A DNA stretch of 63,447 bases from Bacteroidales bacterium (GTDB lineage Bacteria > Bacteroidota > Bacteroidia > Bacteroidales > UBA932): assembly GCA_016290385.1 (NCBI GenBank), contig JAEETO010000004.1:1-63447 (forward strand). The letters are read 5' to 3'. Every line of letters begins with the position of its first letter. The first letter of the stretch is position 1. Position numbers and translations under genes: made by a program. Shown here piece after piece: positions 41,806 to 50,593 of the stretch. The notes under the pieces are model-generated. The model saw nothing but the letters and a program-made list of their open reading frames with translations, did not search any database and was not told the DNA's origin.

Positions 41806-44090
41806 ACCGATATCCGGACCATTTGGGTATCGCGACTGTCGGGACCGATAAGGATCTCATAGTCACCATTCTCGCAGGCCCATTGCAGTTCGTGATTGTA
41901 ATAGGACAACGTTTCTTCATCCAGCTGGAAGTCTACGGAGACGGACTGTCCGGCGGGGATGAAAACCTTCCGGAATCCCTTGAGCTCCTTCACGGGACGG
42001 GTGGAAGTGCTGTGGATAGCATGGATGTACAGCTGGACGGTTTCCATGCCGTCGCGATACCCGGTGTTGGTCACGGTGACCGAAGCGGTGACATGGCCAC
42101 CGTGCGGCATTTCGTCAGCGCTCAAGCTTACGTCAGAATAGGAGAACGTTGTGTAGCTCAAACCGTATCCGAAGGGATATAGCGGCCCGTTCAGTTCGTC
42201 GATGTAGCAGCTGGTGAACTTGCGGTAGGGGACATCGTCGGGATGAGGACGTCCTGTGTTCTTATGATTGTAGTACAGCGGCAGCTGGCCCACCGAACGG
42301 GGGAAGCTGGTCGTCAGCTTGGCCGAAGGGTTTGCGTCGCCGAAGAGCACGTCGGCAACGGCGTGGCCGCCCTCGATGCCTGGGCTCCAGACGGTCAGGA
42401 TGGCGTCGGCGAGCGGCTCGATATCCGTCAGGACCAGCGGCCGTCCCGTAACCAGTACGACGACCAAAGGTTTTCCTGTGGCTTTCACGGCCTTCAGTAA
42501 CTCTATCTGGCTGTCCGGGATCGTGATGTCGGAACGCGAAGCGCCTTCGCCGTTCATTCCGGCGATCTCGCCGACACAGGCCACTACCACATCTGCTGTG
42601 ATCGCCTTCATGACGGCCTCAGCGACCAGCAGTTTCTGGGGCCTCTCATGAACAGGCGGGATAGGAACGCCCGGGGCGAACATACGGATCAGCCCGTAGC
42701 GAACGGCATCCTCGATGGCGGCATCACCGTAGAGCCAGCTGCCTTCGGCATAGCTGGCCGGTGTGACTTCGGAGATGCCCTGCCAGAGTGTCACGCTCTC
42801 GTCGTTATGCGAAGATGTCGCCCACGTGCCAGCCATGGCAGCCGCATCCTTAGCCAGCGGTCCCACCACGGCGATTTTCGCGCCTTTCCGAAGTGGCAGC
42901 GTACCATCGTTCTTCAAGAGCACCTGGCACTCTTGGGCCACCTTGCGGGCGAAGGAGCGGTTCTCAAGCGTGAACACCTCGCTGGCGTAACGCTCCTCGG
43001 AGAAATAACGATACGGGTTGTCAAAGAGGCCGAGCCGGTACTTGGCCTCCAGGATGCGGCGGCAGGCCCGGTCGATGTCGGCCTTGGTGATGCGGCCTTC
43101 CTCCAATGATTTCTTGAGCGTCCCCACATAGCCGTCGCTGTTCATGTCCATGTCCAGTCCCGCCTGCAGTGAACGCGCGCTTACCTCCTGCAGGTCGCCG
43201 ATGCCGTGAGCCGTCTCTTCCAGGATGGCTGTAGCGTCGCTGACGATGAACCCGTCGAAACCCCAGCCCTTCCGGAGCACATCGTCCATCAGCCATTCGT
43301 TCATGCTGGCCGGGATGCCCTCGAACTCGTTGAAGGAGCTCATGTAGCTGCCCGCGCCGGCCTCGCATGCTGCCTTATAGGGGTTCATGTAGCCGTTCAT
43401 GGCCTCCTGCCGGCTCAGGAACACGGAGTTGTAATCCCGTCCGGCCTCGGCGCCGCCATACAGGGCATAGTGCTTGACGCAGGCCATCACCTCGTCGACG
43501 TCGAATACTTCGTCACGGCCTTGATAGCCATAGACCATCGCCTTTGCAATCTCTCCACCCAGGTACGGATCTTCACCGGCACCCTCGGCGATGCGGCCCC
43601 AGCGTGCATCGCGGCAGATATCCACCATGGGGCTGAATACCCAGTTGATGCCGCAGGCCGTCGCCTCACGGGCCGCCACCCTTGCCGTCTTCTCGATGAG
43701 TTCCATGTTCCAGGATGTGGCCAGGCCGAGCGGAATGGGGAAGACCGTCTGGTGCCCGTGGATGACGTCCATGCCGAAGATCAGGGGAATGCCGGCACCG
43801 CTCTGCAGGGCGATGTCCTGATACTGTCGCATCAGAGCAGGGTTGCTGCTGCCATAGATGCCGCCCAGCAAGCCTTCGCGCAGCAATTTGGCGTTCTCGT
43901 CGTTGTCCATCACCCTTTCAGCTGAGATGAAACCGGGTGCGGAATGGAGGTTCAGCTGGCCGATCTTCTGCTCCAGCGTCATGCGGGACATCAGGTCGTC
44001 GATATAGCGGTCCATGGGGGACTTGGATGTACAGGCCGAGAATGCCAGCAGCAGAATCAGGCAGAGGAAGATATGAGGGATATGTTTCAT
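41799..44090 (-). CDS. Beta-glucosidase-type lipoprotein, GH3
   Basis: Lipoprotein of 763 residues (SAC lipobox, Cys20) of glycoside hydrolase family 3, close to BglX. Domain 1 (TIM barrel) has IFGMDVIHGHQTVFPIPLGL, KHYALYGGAEAGRDYN and the nucleophile Asp in GFIVSDATAI. Domain 2 supplies the acid/base Glu in GMNGEGASRSDI. A C-terminal fibronectin-III-like domain (VTVTNTGYRDGMETVQLYIH, then PVKELKGFRKVFI) follows. Such enzymes remove terminal beta-glucose or related units from plant glycans in the periplasm. A weak -7 box (TATCTTTA, minus strand) lies at 44106-44113. Confidence 0.93.
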   Translation of the reverse strand: MKHIPHIFLCLILLLAFSACTSKSPMDRYIDDLMSRMTLEQKIGQLNLHSAPGFISAERVMDNDENAKLLREGLLGGIYGSSNPALMRQYQDIALQSGAGIPLIFGMDVIHGHQTVFPIPLGLATSWNMELIEKTARVAAREATACGINWVFSPMVDICRDARWGRIAEGAGEDPYLGGEIAKAMVYGYQGRDEVFDVDEVMACVKHYALYGGAEAGRDYNSVFLSRQEAMNGYMNPYKAACEAGAGSYMSSFNEFEGIPASMNEWLMDDVLRKGWGFDGFIVSDATAILEETAHGIGDLQEVSARSLQAGLDMDMNSDGYVGTLKKSLEEGRITKADIDRACRRILEAKYRLGLFDNPYRYFSEERYASEVFTLENRSFARKVAQECQVLLKNDGTLPLRKGAKIAVVGPLAKDAAAMAGTWATSSHNDESVTLWQGISEVTPASYAEGSWLYGDAAIEDAVRYGLIRMFAPGVPIPPVHERPQKLLVAEAVMKAITADVVVACVGEIAGMNGEGASRSDITIPDSQIELLKAVKATGKPLVVVLVTGRPLVLTDIEPLADAILTVWSPGIEGGHAVADVLFGDANPSAKLTTSFPRSVGQLPLYYNHKNTGRPHPDDVPYRKFTSCYIDELNGPLYPFGYGLSYTTFSYSDVSLSADEMPHGGHVTASVTVTNTGYRDGMETVQLYIHAIHSTSTRPVKELKGFRKVFIPAGQSVSVDFQLDEETLSYYNHELQWACENGDYEILIGPDSRDTQMVRISVQ

Positions 44091-44197
44091 GGTGCAATTT
44101 TGAGATAAAGATAAGAAAAAATCACTTAGCTTACAGTGTGCTGTCGCGGCGAAAGTAGGGGATGTACGCGAACTGCGTTATTTTGTGCTCTATTTTG

Positions 44198-44205
44198 TAT
44201 TTTTG
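44198..44205 (+). promoter_or_regulatory. -7 box of hrpB
   Basis: TATTTTTG matches TAnnTTTG and lies 12 bases before the ATG at 44218. A second, shifted TATTTTG lies seven bases upstream. The leader would be very short. Confidence 0.5.
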
Positions 44206-44217
44206 TAATTTACAACA

Positions 44218-46701
44218 ATGATTGACATCAAACCGATATCCCACCTCCCGGCTTTCGTCATCGCCGAAGATCTGAACCGCCGCCTCGAGACCGCGTCGGC
44301 TGTGGTGGTGACGGCTCCTCCGGGAGCCGGCAAGTCGACGGTGCTGCCACTGACGATGCTCCAGGCGCTGCCGGATGGGGAGGGAAAGATCGTGATGCTT
44401 GAGCCGCGGCGTATTGCCGCGCGGCAGATTGCAGAGCGGATGGCGTCGTTGCTGGGTGAGCAGGTGGGGGAGACGGTCGGATACCGTATTCGTTTCGAGA
44501 GCCGCACGAGCCGTCGCACGCGCATCGAGGTGGTGACGGAAGGCATCCTGACGCGGATGATGGTCGCGGATCCCGGACTTGAAGGCGTGGCCATCCTGGT
44601 CTTCGACGAATTTCACGAGCGCAGCCTTCAGACAGACCTGGCGCTGGCGCTGGCCCGCGAGGCCCAGTGTATCCTGCGGCCTGACCTTCGGTTGGTGCTG
44701 ATGTCCGCCACCATCGACGCCACGGGTATATGCGCTGCGCTGGGGGCCGAGGCTGTCAGCTGCGAAGGCAGAATGTATCCGGTAGAGGTTCGGCATGAAG
44801 GCGACGTGACCCCCGAGAATATCGTTGAGGCCACCGTGAAGATGATACGGATGGCGCACAAGGAGCGCGAAGGCGACATCCTGGCGTTCCTGCCGGGCGA
44901 GGGTGAGATACGCAGCTGTGTCGAGGCGCTCAGCAATTCGCTGGGCTTGACGCACGTCTGCCCGTTGTATGGCATGCTCTCCATGGAAGAGCAGCACCGC
45001 GCCATTGCGCCGAGCCGCCCGGGCGAACGGAAGGTTGTGCTGGCCACGCCCATCGCTGAGACCTCCCTGACCATAGAAGGCGTCCGCATCGTGGTGGATG
45101 CGGGCTACTGCCGCAAGCCGGTGTTCGACGGACGCACGGCGCTGGAACACCTGGAAACCGTGCGTATCAGCCGGGATATGGCGGCCCAGCGCAGCGGCCG
45201 TGCCGGCCGCGTGGCGCCGGGCGTCTGTTACCGCCTGTGGAGCAAGGCCACCGAGAGCCGCATGGCGGAGCTGCGTCAGCCTGAGGTCCTGGAGGCCGAC
45301 CTTGCGCCGCTGGTACTGCAGGTCGCGGCTTGGGGCGAGTCGCATCCCGAACGCCTGCAGTGGCTTACGCCGCCGCCCGCCGCGTCGCTCAAGGCAGCGC
45401 AGACCTTGCTGGTGGCTCTCGGCGCCATCGCTCCAGACGGTCGCATTACACCACACGGCCAGGCGATGGCCAAACTCCCTTGCCATCCTCGTGTAGCGCA
45501 ACTGCTGCTGACGGCGGTGGACGAAAGCCAGCAGGCGCTGGCTGCCGACATCGCGGCGCTGCTGGAGGAAAAGGATCCGCTGGCCGCCGAACAGGATCCG
45601 GACATCACGCTCCGCATCGAGGCGCTCCGCCAGGCACGCGCCAGCGGACATCCCGGCTATTGGGCACGGATGGCCCGCATCGCGGCGCAGTATCGTGCCA
45701 TGGTAGGCGTTCCGGAAGACAACGGACGTGCAGATGCCTACACAATCGGCCAACTCGTGGCCGCGGCCTATCTGGAGCGTGCGGCCCGGTCCTGGAAGGA
45801 GGGACATGGCCGCTTCTGCCTGGCCAGTGGCGACATCGTCGCCATGGAAGAGATCAGCCCGCTCAATGGCGCTGAATGGTTGGCCGTAGCCAGCGTCCAC
45901 GTCCGTGCCGGTGGCGTAGGTCGCATCTTCCTCGCGGCGCCCGTTACAAAAGACGATCTGTTGCCGATGGCGACAGTCCGTGACAATATCTATTGGGACG
46001 CCAAGGCCGGCGTCGTCGTTGCCCGCAGGGCATGGCGGCTGGGCGTCCATCTGTTGGACGAGAAGCCGCTTTCTGACTTGAAGCGCGAGGAAGTGGTGCG
46101 CGTGATATGCGAGGCAACACTCAAGGACGGCCGCTCCATGTTCGATTTCAATGACGCCGTGGAGAACATTCAGCGTCGTATAACCACTGTCGCTGCCTGG
46201 CATCCGGAGCTTGATCTTCCGGACGTGTCGACGGATGCTGTGCTGCAGCGGGCAGGGGAGTGGCTGCCGACCCATATCGGCAAGGCCTCGTCGGCTGCCC
46301 AACTCAGGAAGCTGGAGATGGACGCTGTCATCTGGGGCCTGCTCAGCTACGACCAGCAGCAAGCCGTCGAACGCATCGCACCGACGCATGTCGTAGTCCC
46401 GACAGGCAGCCGCATCCGGCTGGAGTATCGGCAGGGCGCCGAGGCCCCGGTGCTGCGTGTCCACCTGCAGGAGTGTTTCGGCCTGCTCGACACACCCCGC
46501 GTCGACGGCGGGAAGCGACCTGTGCTGATGGAGCTGCTCTCACCAGGCTACAAGCCCGTGCAACTCACCAGCGACCTGCGCAGCTTCTGGAACGAGGCCT
46601 ATTTTGAGGTCCGGAAGGAACTCCGCCGCCGCTACCCCAAACACGCCTGGCCCGATGACCCCCTGGCCGCTGATCCAGTTAGGGGTGTGAAGCGGAGATA
46701 A
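44218..46701 (+). CDS. hrpB: DEAH-type ATP-dependent helicase HrpB
   Basis: Superfamily 2 helicase of 827 residues. Walker A TAPPGAGKST at about residues 32-41, PRRIAARQIAERM (motif Ia), DEFHERS (motif II), LMSATID (III), LATPIAETSLTIEGVRIVVD (V), QRSGRAGRV (VI), then the helicase-associated region and the HrpB-specific C-terminus ending in KHAWPDDP, where family members end in the same words. The cellular RNA target of HrpB is not well defined. The opposite strand stays open for 777 codons across this gene, which is a composition effect. Confidence 0.93.
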   Translation: MIDIKPISHLPAFVIAEDLNRRLETASAVVVTAPPGAGKSTVLPLTMLQALPDGEGKIVMLEPRRIAARQIAERMASLLGEQVGETVGYRIRFESRTSRRTRIEVVTEGILTRMMVADPGLEGVAILVFDEFHERSLQTDLALALAREAQCILRPDLRLVLMSATIDATGICAALGAEAVSCEGRMYPVEVRHEGDVTPENIVEATVKMIRMAHKEREGDILAFLPGEGEIRSCVEALSNSLGLTHVCPLYGMLSMEEQHRAIAPSRPGERKVVLATPIAETSLTIEGVRIVVDAGYCRKPVFDGRTALEHLETVRISRDMAAQRSGRAGRVAPGVCYRLWSKATESRMAELRQPEVLEADLAPLVLQVAAWGESHPERLQWLTPPPAASLKAAQTLLVALGAIAPDGRITPHGQAMAKLPCHPRVAQLLLTAVDESQQALAADIAALLEEKDPLAAEQDPDITLRIEALRQARASGHPGYWARMARIAAQYRAMVGVPEDNGRADAYTIGQLVAAAYLERAARSWKEGHGRFCLASGDIVAMEEISPLNGAEWLAVASVHVRAGGVGRIFLAAPVTKDDLLPMATVRDNIYWDAKAGVVVARRAWRLGVHLLDEKPLSDLKREEVVRVICEATLKDGRSMFDFNDAVENIQRRITTVAAWHPELDLPDVSTDAVLQRAGEWLPTHIGKASSAAQLRKLEMDAVIWGLLSYDQQQAVERIAPTHVVVPTGSRIRLEYRQGAEAPVLRVHLQECFGLLDTPRVDGGKRPVLMELLSPGYKPVQLTSDLRSFWNEAYFEVRKELRRRYPKHAWPDDPLAADPVRGVKRR

Positions 46702-46810
46702 TGCACGAAGAAAACGTGGCTATCAGGTTCTGGCAGGTGTTCTTGAGGGCTTATTCCGGAGGAGACCGTCCCCTGGTCGAGTGCCTGTTTAAATAGGCAA
46801 ATTGTATCGA

Positions 46811-47971
46811 TTATTTGTTTGCTATTGCTGCTTTGAACATTTCGATAAGGGCCTCCGCCGACTTGTCGATATTGTACTTTTTCATTGACTCGGAGTAACG
46901 CTTTCCCTCTTCCCAGCGTTCTTTGGGATGGGAAAGCCACCAGTCTATTTTCTCGGCCAGTTCCTTTTCATTCTTCTCGTGGAAAACGCTGCGATCGGAC
47001 AACGCGAACTGCGAGGTCCCGCTGTGCTTGCCTTGGGCAATCACTGGCACGGCAGCCTGCTGCATAGCTTCCATGATGGAAAGCCCTTCCACTTCGATGG
47101 TGGCGCAGTGAACGCAGAGGTCGGCCCCGGCGGCAAGGGCACGAAGCTCGTCCCTCGTACAGAACTTGAATTTCGGTTTATATTTCACTACGCCATCTTC
47201 GTACAGTTTCATAGCCATACGTATATATTTCTTCCCCTTTGGCCCCTGCCCCGCAAATTGGAGCTGAATGCGGTCGGCAAACGCCGAATGGCGGATGGCC
47301 CTGATAAGGGTAGGTTGGTCTTTCTCAACAGAAAGCCGGCTGATATAAAGCACGTTCAGTGGACGAGCAGGGTCCAGATAGTCTTCCGGAGGTACTTCCG
47401 GGCGGATACAGGTGTCCGGAACCACACCATTGGAGATAACGTGGAGCTTGGACTTGAAGTGGTGATGCTCAAGCCTTTCGCGCACATTCTCAGTGGGACA
47501 CTGCAAATGGGAGCAATGATTGAAAACAAGATCTCTCCACGCATTGAGAAGCAGATAGTTGGCAACTTTGCTCCAGCCAAGAGCCAGGGAGCAGAAGACG
47601 TTCTCCGGATGCAGGTGGTAGGTTCCGGTAACGGGCTTCCCCAGCCGTCGGGCTATCCTGCATGCTCTCGCTTCAAGTACCATAGGCTCCTCCATATGCA
47701 CCACATCGGCCCACCGCATGGCCTCTTCGATGATCTTCTTGTCTGTGGAAGCGAAGTTATAACCTTGCGCATCAATGATGGGCTGGAAAACAGGAAAATG
47801 AAACCACTTGAGTTCGTAATCCGGTTTCGGCCCGGCTGGGTCACCATTAGGTCCCGCAACAACGCGAACTTCCTGCCCGGCATCGCGAAGAGCCTGTACA
47901 GTTCGGCGCGCCGATGCAGAAAGGCCGTTTCCCATCCCGTAATAATTATTCAGAATAAAAAGAATTTTCAT
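46811..47971 (-). CDS. Glycosyltransferase family 4
   Basis: GT-B fold glycosyltransferase of 386 residues, cytoplasmic or membrane-associated. N-terminal part: MKILFILNNYYGMGNGLSAS, ADVVHMEEP; C-terminal part: VLYISRLSVEKDQPTLIRAI, FAGQGPKGKKY, and the sugar-nucleotide site VEGLSIMEAMQQAAVPVIA with the EX7E pattern. Probably adds a hexose to a lipid or cell-surface glycan; donor and acceptor unknown. No capsule or LPS genes are next to it. The start at 47971 is preferred because the N-terminal strand KILFIL begins there; a -7 box TAATTTTG (minus strand) lies at 47999-48006. Confidence 0.9.
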   Translation of the reverse strand: MKILFILNNYYGMGNGLSASARRTVQALRDAGQEVRVVAGPNGDPAGPKPDYELKWFHFPVFQPIIDAQGYNFASTDKKIIEEAMRWADVVHMEEPMVLEARACRIARRLGKPVTGTYHLHPENVFCSLALGWSKVANYLLLNAWRDLVFNHCSHLQCPTENVRERLEHHHFKSKLHVISNGVVPDTCIRPEVPPEDYLDPARPLNVLYISRLSVEKDQPTLIRAIRHSAFADRIQLQFAGQGPKGKKYIRMAMKLYEDGVVKYKPKFKFCTRDELRALAAGADLCVHCATIEVEGLSIMEAMQQAAVPVIAQGKHSGTSQFALSDRSVFHEKNEKELAEKIDWWLSHPKERWEEGKRYSESMKKYNIDKSAEALIEMFKAAIANK

Positions 47972-47998
47972 CAGTTTTTCTCTTGCGAAAAAGATTTG

Positions 47999-48006
47999 CA
48001 AAATTA
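47999..48006 (-). promoter_or_regulatory. -7 box of the GT4 gene
   Basis: Minus strand TAATTTTG matches TAnnTTTG, 27 bases before the start codon at 47971. Confidence 0.5.
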
Positions 48007-48093
48007 CTCCAATTTAATGGCATGATTGTTCGCATAAATTCCCAAATGTTGTTCAATTTTTCCGATAATTTAACCTGGGGAAGAAAAATTGCT

Positions 48094-48101
48094 TAATTTT
48101 G
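48094..48101 (+). promoter_or_regulatory. -7 box in front of the AraC-SDR-5AR-OYE operon
   Basis: TAATTTTG matches TAnnTTTG and lies 18 bases before the ATG at 48120, which is itself preceded by AAGGA. No second promoter was found between the genes downstream to about 52640, so this may drive the whole operon. Confidence 0.55.
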
Positions 48102-48119
48102 CGGAAATTGGTGCAAGGA

Positions 48120-49049
48120 ATGTATCACAACGAAAAGCTCAATCAGAAGCGCCTGGACGACCTCCAGATGTCACGTATCGATCTTTCGTGTACAGAATGG
48201 TTTGAGCAATTCAGGGAAGACATCCTTATCCTCCACAACCCCCGCTTCAGAGGCGATTGGGAGCCATATAAGCTCAAACAGGTCCTTCTTGTCCTTTGTA
48301 ACGGAGGTGACGTCTATGGGGCTATCAACTTACACCCCATACATCTTCAAAAAGATTCCCTGCTCATCGCACTTCCTTCCCAGATTGCGGAATCCAATAA
48401 TGTGGACGAGAGTTTTAAAGGAACGTTTTTGCTGATGTCGGAGCATTTCCTGTCCCGCATCAACATCGGTGATATTTATCTGTTTCATAAGCACGTAGAG
48501 AATAACCCCGTTTATAAACTGGATGAAAGGACTGCCACAACATTCCGTTCGCTTATAGAACTGGTGCACAATATAATACTAAGTGAAGATAACAGCTCCG
48601 GCACGGAGGAGATGTTCAGCCTGATTTCAAGGTTGTTCTACATCTTGATAAGCAGGATTATCAACCCTTCTTCCAACGCTCAGGAAACGGGGCAGCGCCA
48701 CAGTGAAGTTATGATGCAGTTTTTGCAGCTGCTTAGGCAACATTATCGGGATCACCGTGATGTTGGTTTTTATGCCGACAAGATGAGTATTTCGGCTAAA
48801 TACATGACCACTCTTGTCAAGAAAGCCAGCGGGAAATCGGCCATTCAGTGGATAGAAGATTACGTCATTCTTGACGCCAAAGCGCAATTGTCCTCGACCG
48901 TGAATACAATTCAGCAGATTGCGTTTGAACTGAATTTCCCCAGCCAGTCCCTGTTCGGGCGCTATTTCAAACGAGCTGTGGGAATGTCTCCTTCGGACTA
49001 CCGGATCTCCTTACGGCAAACCCACATGCTTGAAACGCGGTCCTATTGA
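48120..49049 (+). CDS. AraC-family regulator of the putative steroid operon
   Basis: Transcription factor of 309 residues. The first ~180 residues form a cupin-like sensor part (LSCTEWFEQFREDILILHN, then HPIHLQKDSLLIALP), the last ~100 hold two helix-turn-helix units: VGFYADKMSISAKYMTTLVK and IQQIAFELNFPSQSLFGRYF, ending GMSPSDYRISL. In Bacteroidetes this class often controls the adjoining genes in response to a small molecule. The AT content is higher than in the surrounding genes. It is followed after 8 bases by the first dehydrogenase, so it lies in the operon it probably controls. Confidence 0.87.
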   Translation: MYHNEKLNQKRLDDLQMSRIDLSCTEWFEQFREDILILHNPRFRGDWEPYKLKQVLLVLCNGGDVYGAINLHPIHLQKDSLLIALPSQIAESNNVDESFKGTFLLMSEHFLSRINIGDIYLFHKHVENNPVYKLDERTATTFRSLIELVHNIILSEDNSSGTEEMFSLISRLFYILISRIINPSSNAQETGQRHSEVMMQFLQLLRQHYRDHRDVGFYADKMSISAKYMTTLVKKASGKSAIQWIEDYVILDAKAQLSSTVNTIQQIAFELNFPSQSLFGRYFKRAVGMSPSDYRISLRQTHMLETRSY

Positions 49050-49057
49050 TCGAAAGA

Positions 49058-49825
49058 ATGACGGCACTGATAACAGGCGGAAGCTCCGGGATGGGCTTGG
49101 AATATGCACGGCAGCTGGCTGGCCGGGGCTATGATCTGGTTCTGGTCAGTAACCGGCAGGACGAACTGGACGCTGCCGCGGAAACGTTGCGCGCAGAATT
49201 TCCGGTCAATGTCCGGACACGTTACCAGGATCTGTCCGTTCCGGATGCCGCTGACATCCTGTTCGAATGGTGTACGCAGGAAGAGGACTTGCTGCCCGAT
49301 GTCGTCATCAACAACGCAGGCATGTTCTTTTTTAAGGAACTGCAGACGGAAGACCTCGACAAGGTCCAGTCCATGATCAATCTGCATGTGGTTACGATGA
49401 CCCGGATGAGCGTGCTCTTCGGCAATGCCATGAAGCGACGGGGGAGTGGCTACCTTCTCAATGTGTCGTCCATGGCCGCTCGGATTCCCGCGCCGGGCAT
49501 CACCGTCTATTCTGCCACAAAAGCCTATCTCAGGAGTTTTGGCCGCTCGCTTTCGTATGAACTGAAACCCTATGGCGTGGGCGTTACGACCGTCTGTCCG
49601 GCGGCCATCGCTACGTCGCTTTACAGTTTGGCCGAAGACAAGATGCGGCTGGGCGTACGCCTGGGCATTATCAAGACCCCGCAATGGCTGGTGAAGCGGG
49701 CCTTGCGCGCCATGTTCCGCCGCCGGCGCGTTGTCAGTCCCGGTTTCATGAATGTATGGCTTCCGGCACTGATTGCGTTGCTGCCCGGTTCAGTGGTCGC
49801 CTTTCTCTGGAAAAAGATCAAATGA
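49058..49825 (+). CDS. Short-chain dehydrogenase 1 (hydroxysteroid-dehydrogenase-like)
   Basis: Classical SDR of 255 residues. Cofactor motif TGGSSGMG at residues 6-13, NNAG near residue 88, catalytic Ser in LNVSSMA and Tyr/Lys in YSATKAYL, then VCPAAIATSL. It ends with a basic and hydrophobic C-terminus (VWLPALIALLPGSVVAFLWK), typical of membrane-associated 17-beta-HSD/HSD12-like SDRs. Its stop overlaps the next start (ATGA), giving tight coupling to the steroid 5-alpha-reductase homologue. A 3-hydroxysteroid dehydrogenase role is a reasonable inference from position, not proven by sequence. Confidence 0.88.
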   Translation: MTALITGGSSGMGLEYARQLAGRGYDLVLVSNRQDELDAAAETLRAEFPVNVRTRYQDLSVPDAADILFEWCTQEEDLLPDVVINNAGMFFFKELQTEDLDKVQSMINLHVVTMTRMSVLFGNAMKRRGSGYLLNVSSMAARIPAPGITVYSATKAYLRSFGRSLSYELKPYGVGVTTVCPAAIATSLYSLAEDKMRLGVRLGIIKTPQWLVKRALRAMFRRRRVVSPGFMNVWLPALIALLPGSVVAFLWKKIK

Positions 49826-50592
49826 TGTTCTCTCCGCACACATTCAATATCTTCCTGGCGGTGATGGCTGCTATTGCGGTGGTGGTGTTTATCGCGCTTT
49901 TCCGCGTGAATGCCGGATATGGAAAATTCTATACGCCCAAGTGGGGCCCTTCGCTCGACAACCATGTGGGCTGGATCCTGATGGAGGCGCCGGTTTTCGT
50001 GGCGATGCTGCTGCTCTGGTGGTTTTCCGACCGGCGCAACGACGTGGTCCGGCTGGTCTTCCTGGTCCTGTTTGAGAGCCACTATTTCCACCGCTCGTTC
50101 ATCTTCCCGCTGCAGCTGCGCGGACACAGCCGGATGCCGCTGTCCATTGTGCTGATGGGCATGGTGTTCAATACGCTGAACGCCCTGATGCAGGGCGGCT
50201 GGATCTTCTACGTCTCTCCGGTGGACCGGTATCCCTTGTCCTGGCTGACCAGCGTACCTTTCCTGTGCGGCACGGCGATTTTCTTGGCCGGAATGTTCAT
50301 TAACATCCAGTCCGACAGCATTATACGTCACTTACGGAAGCCCGGCGATACGGCACACTATCTGCCCCGCGGCGGTATGTTCCGCTATGTGACCAGCGCC
50401 AATTATTTCGGGGAATTCCTTGAATGGACGGGCTTCGCGATCCTCACCTGGTCGTGGGCGGGTGCGGTCTTCGCGCTCTGGACCTTCGCCAACCTGGCGC
50501 CGCGCGCTGCGCGCATCCATGATCTTTATCGCCGAGAATTCCCCGGACAGCTTGATCCGCGCACCAAGCGCATGATTCCCTTTCTCTATTGA
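49822..50592 (+). CDS. Steroid 5-alpha-reductase family protein
   Basis: Membrane protein of 256 residues with about seven hydrophobic helices, matching SRD5A-type 3-oxo-5-alpha-steroid 4-dehydrogenases along its length. The N-terminal loop GWILMEAPVFVA corresponds to the QELPSF motif of the animal enzymes: the catalytic Glu is kept, the Gln is Met. The NADPH-binding end reads INIQSDSIIRHLRKPGDT, LPRGGMFRYVTSANYFGEF, EWTGFAILTW, and closes with DPRTKRMIPFLY. The enzymes reduce the delta-4 double bond of 3-oxo steroids with NADPH. Eukaryotic homologues also reduce polyprenols, so a lipid substrate is the main alternative. Starts in an ATGA overlap. Confidence 0.87.
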   Translation: MMFSPHTFNIFLAVMAAIAVVVFIALFRVNAGYGKFYTPKWGPSLDNHVGWILMEAPVFVAMLLLWWFSDRRNDVVRLVFLVLFESHYFHRSFIFPLQLRGHSRMPLSIVLMGMVFNTLNALMQGGWIFYVSPVDRYPLSWLTSVPFLCGTAIFLAGMFINIQSDSIIRHLRKPGDTAHYLPRGGMFRYVTSANYFGEFLEWTGFAILTWSWAGAVFALWTFANLAPRAARIHDLYRREFPGQLDPRTKRMIPFLY

Positions 50593-50593
50593 T

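Noticed and set aside
44131-46464. A 777-codon open frame on the minus strand
   Set aside because: It lies antiparallel to hrpB, has no family motifs, a His/Arg/Gln-rich composition and matches the phase expected when a GC-rich gene is read backwards.
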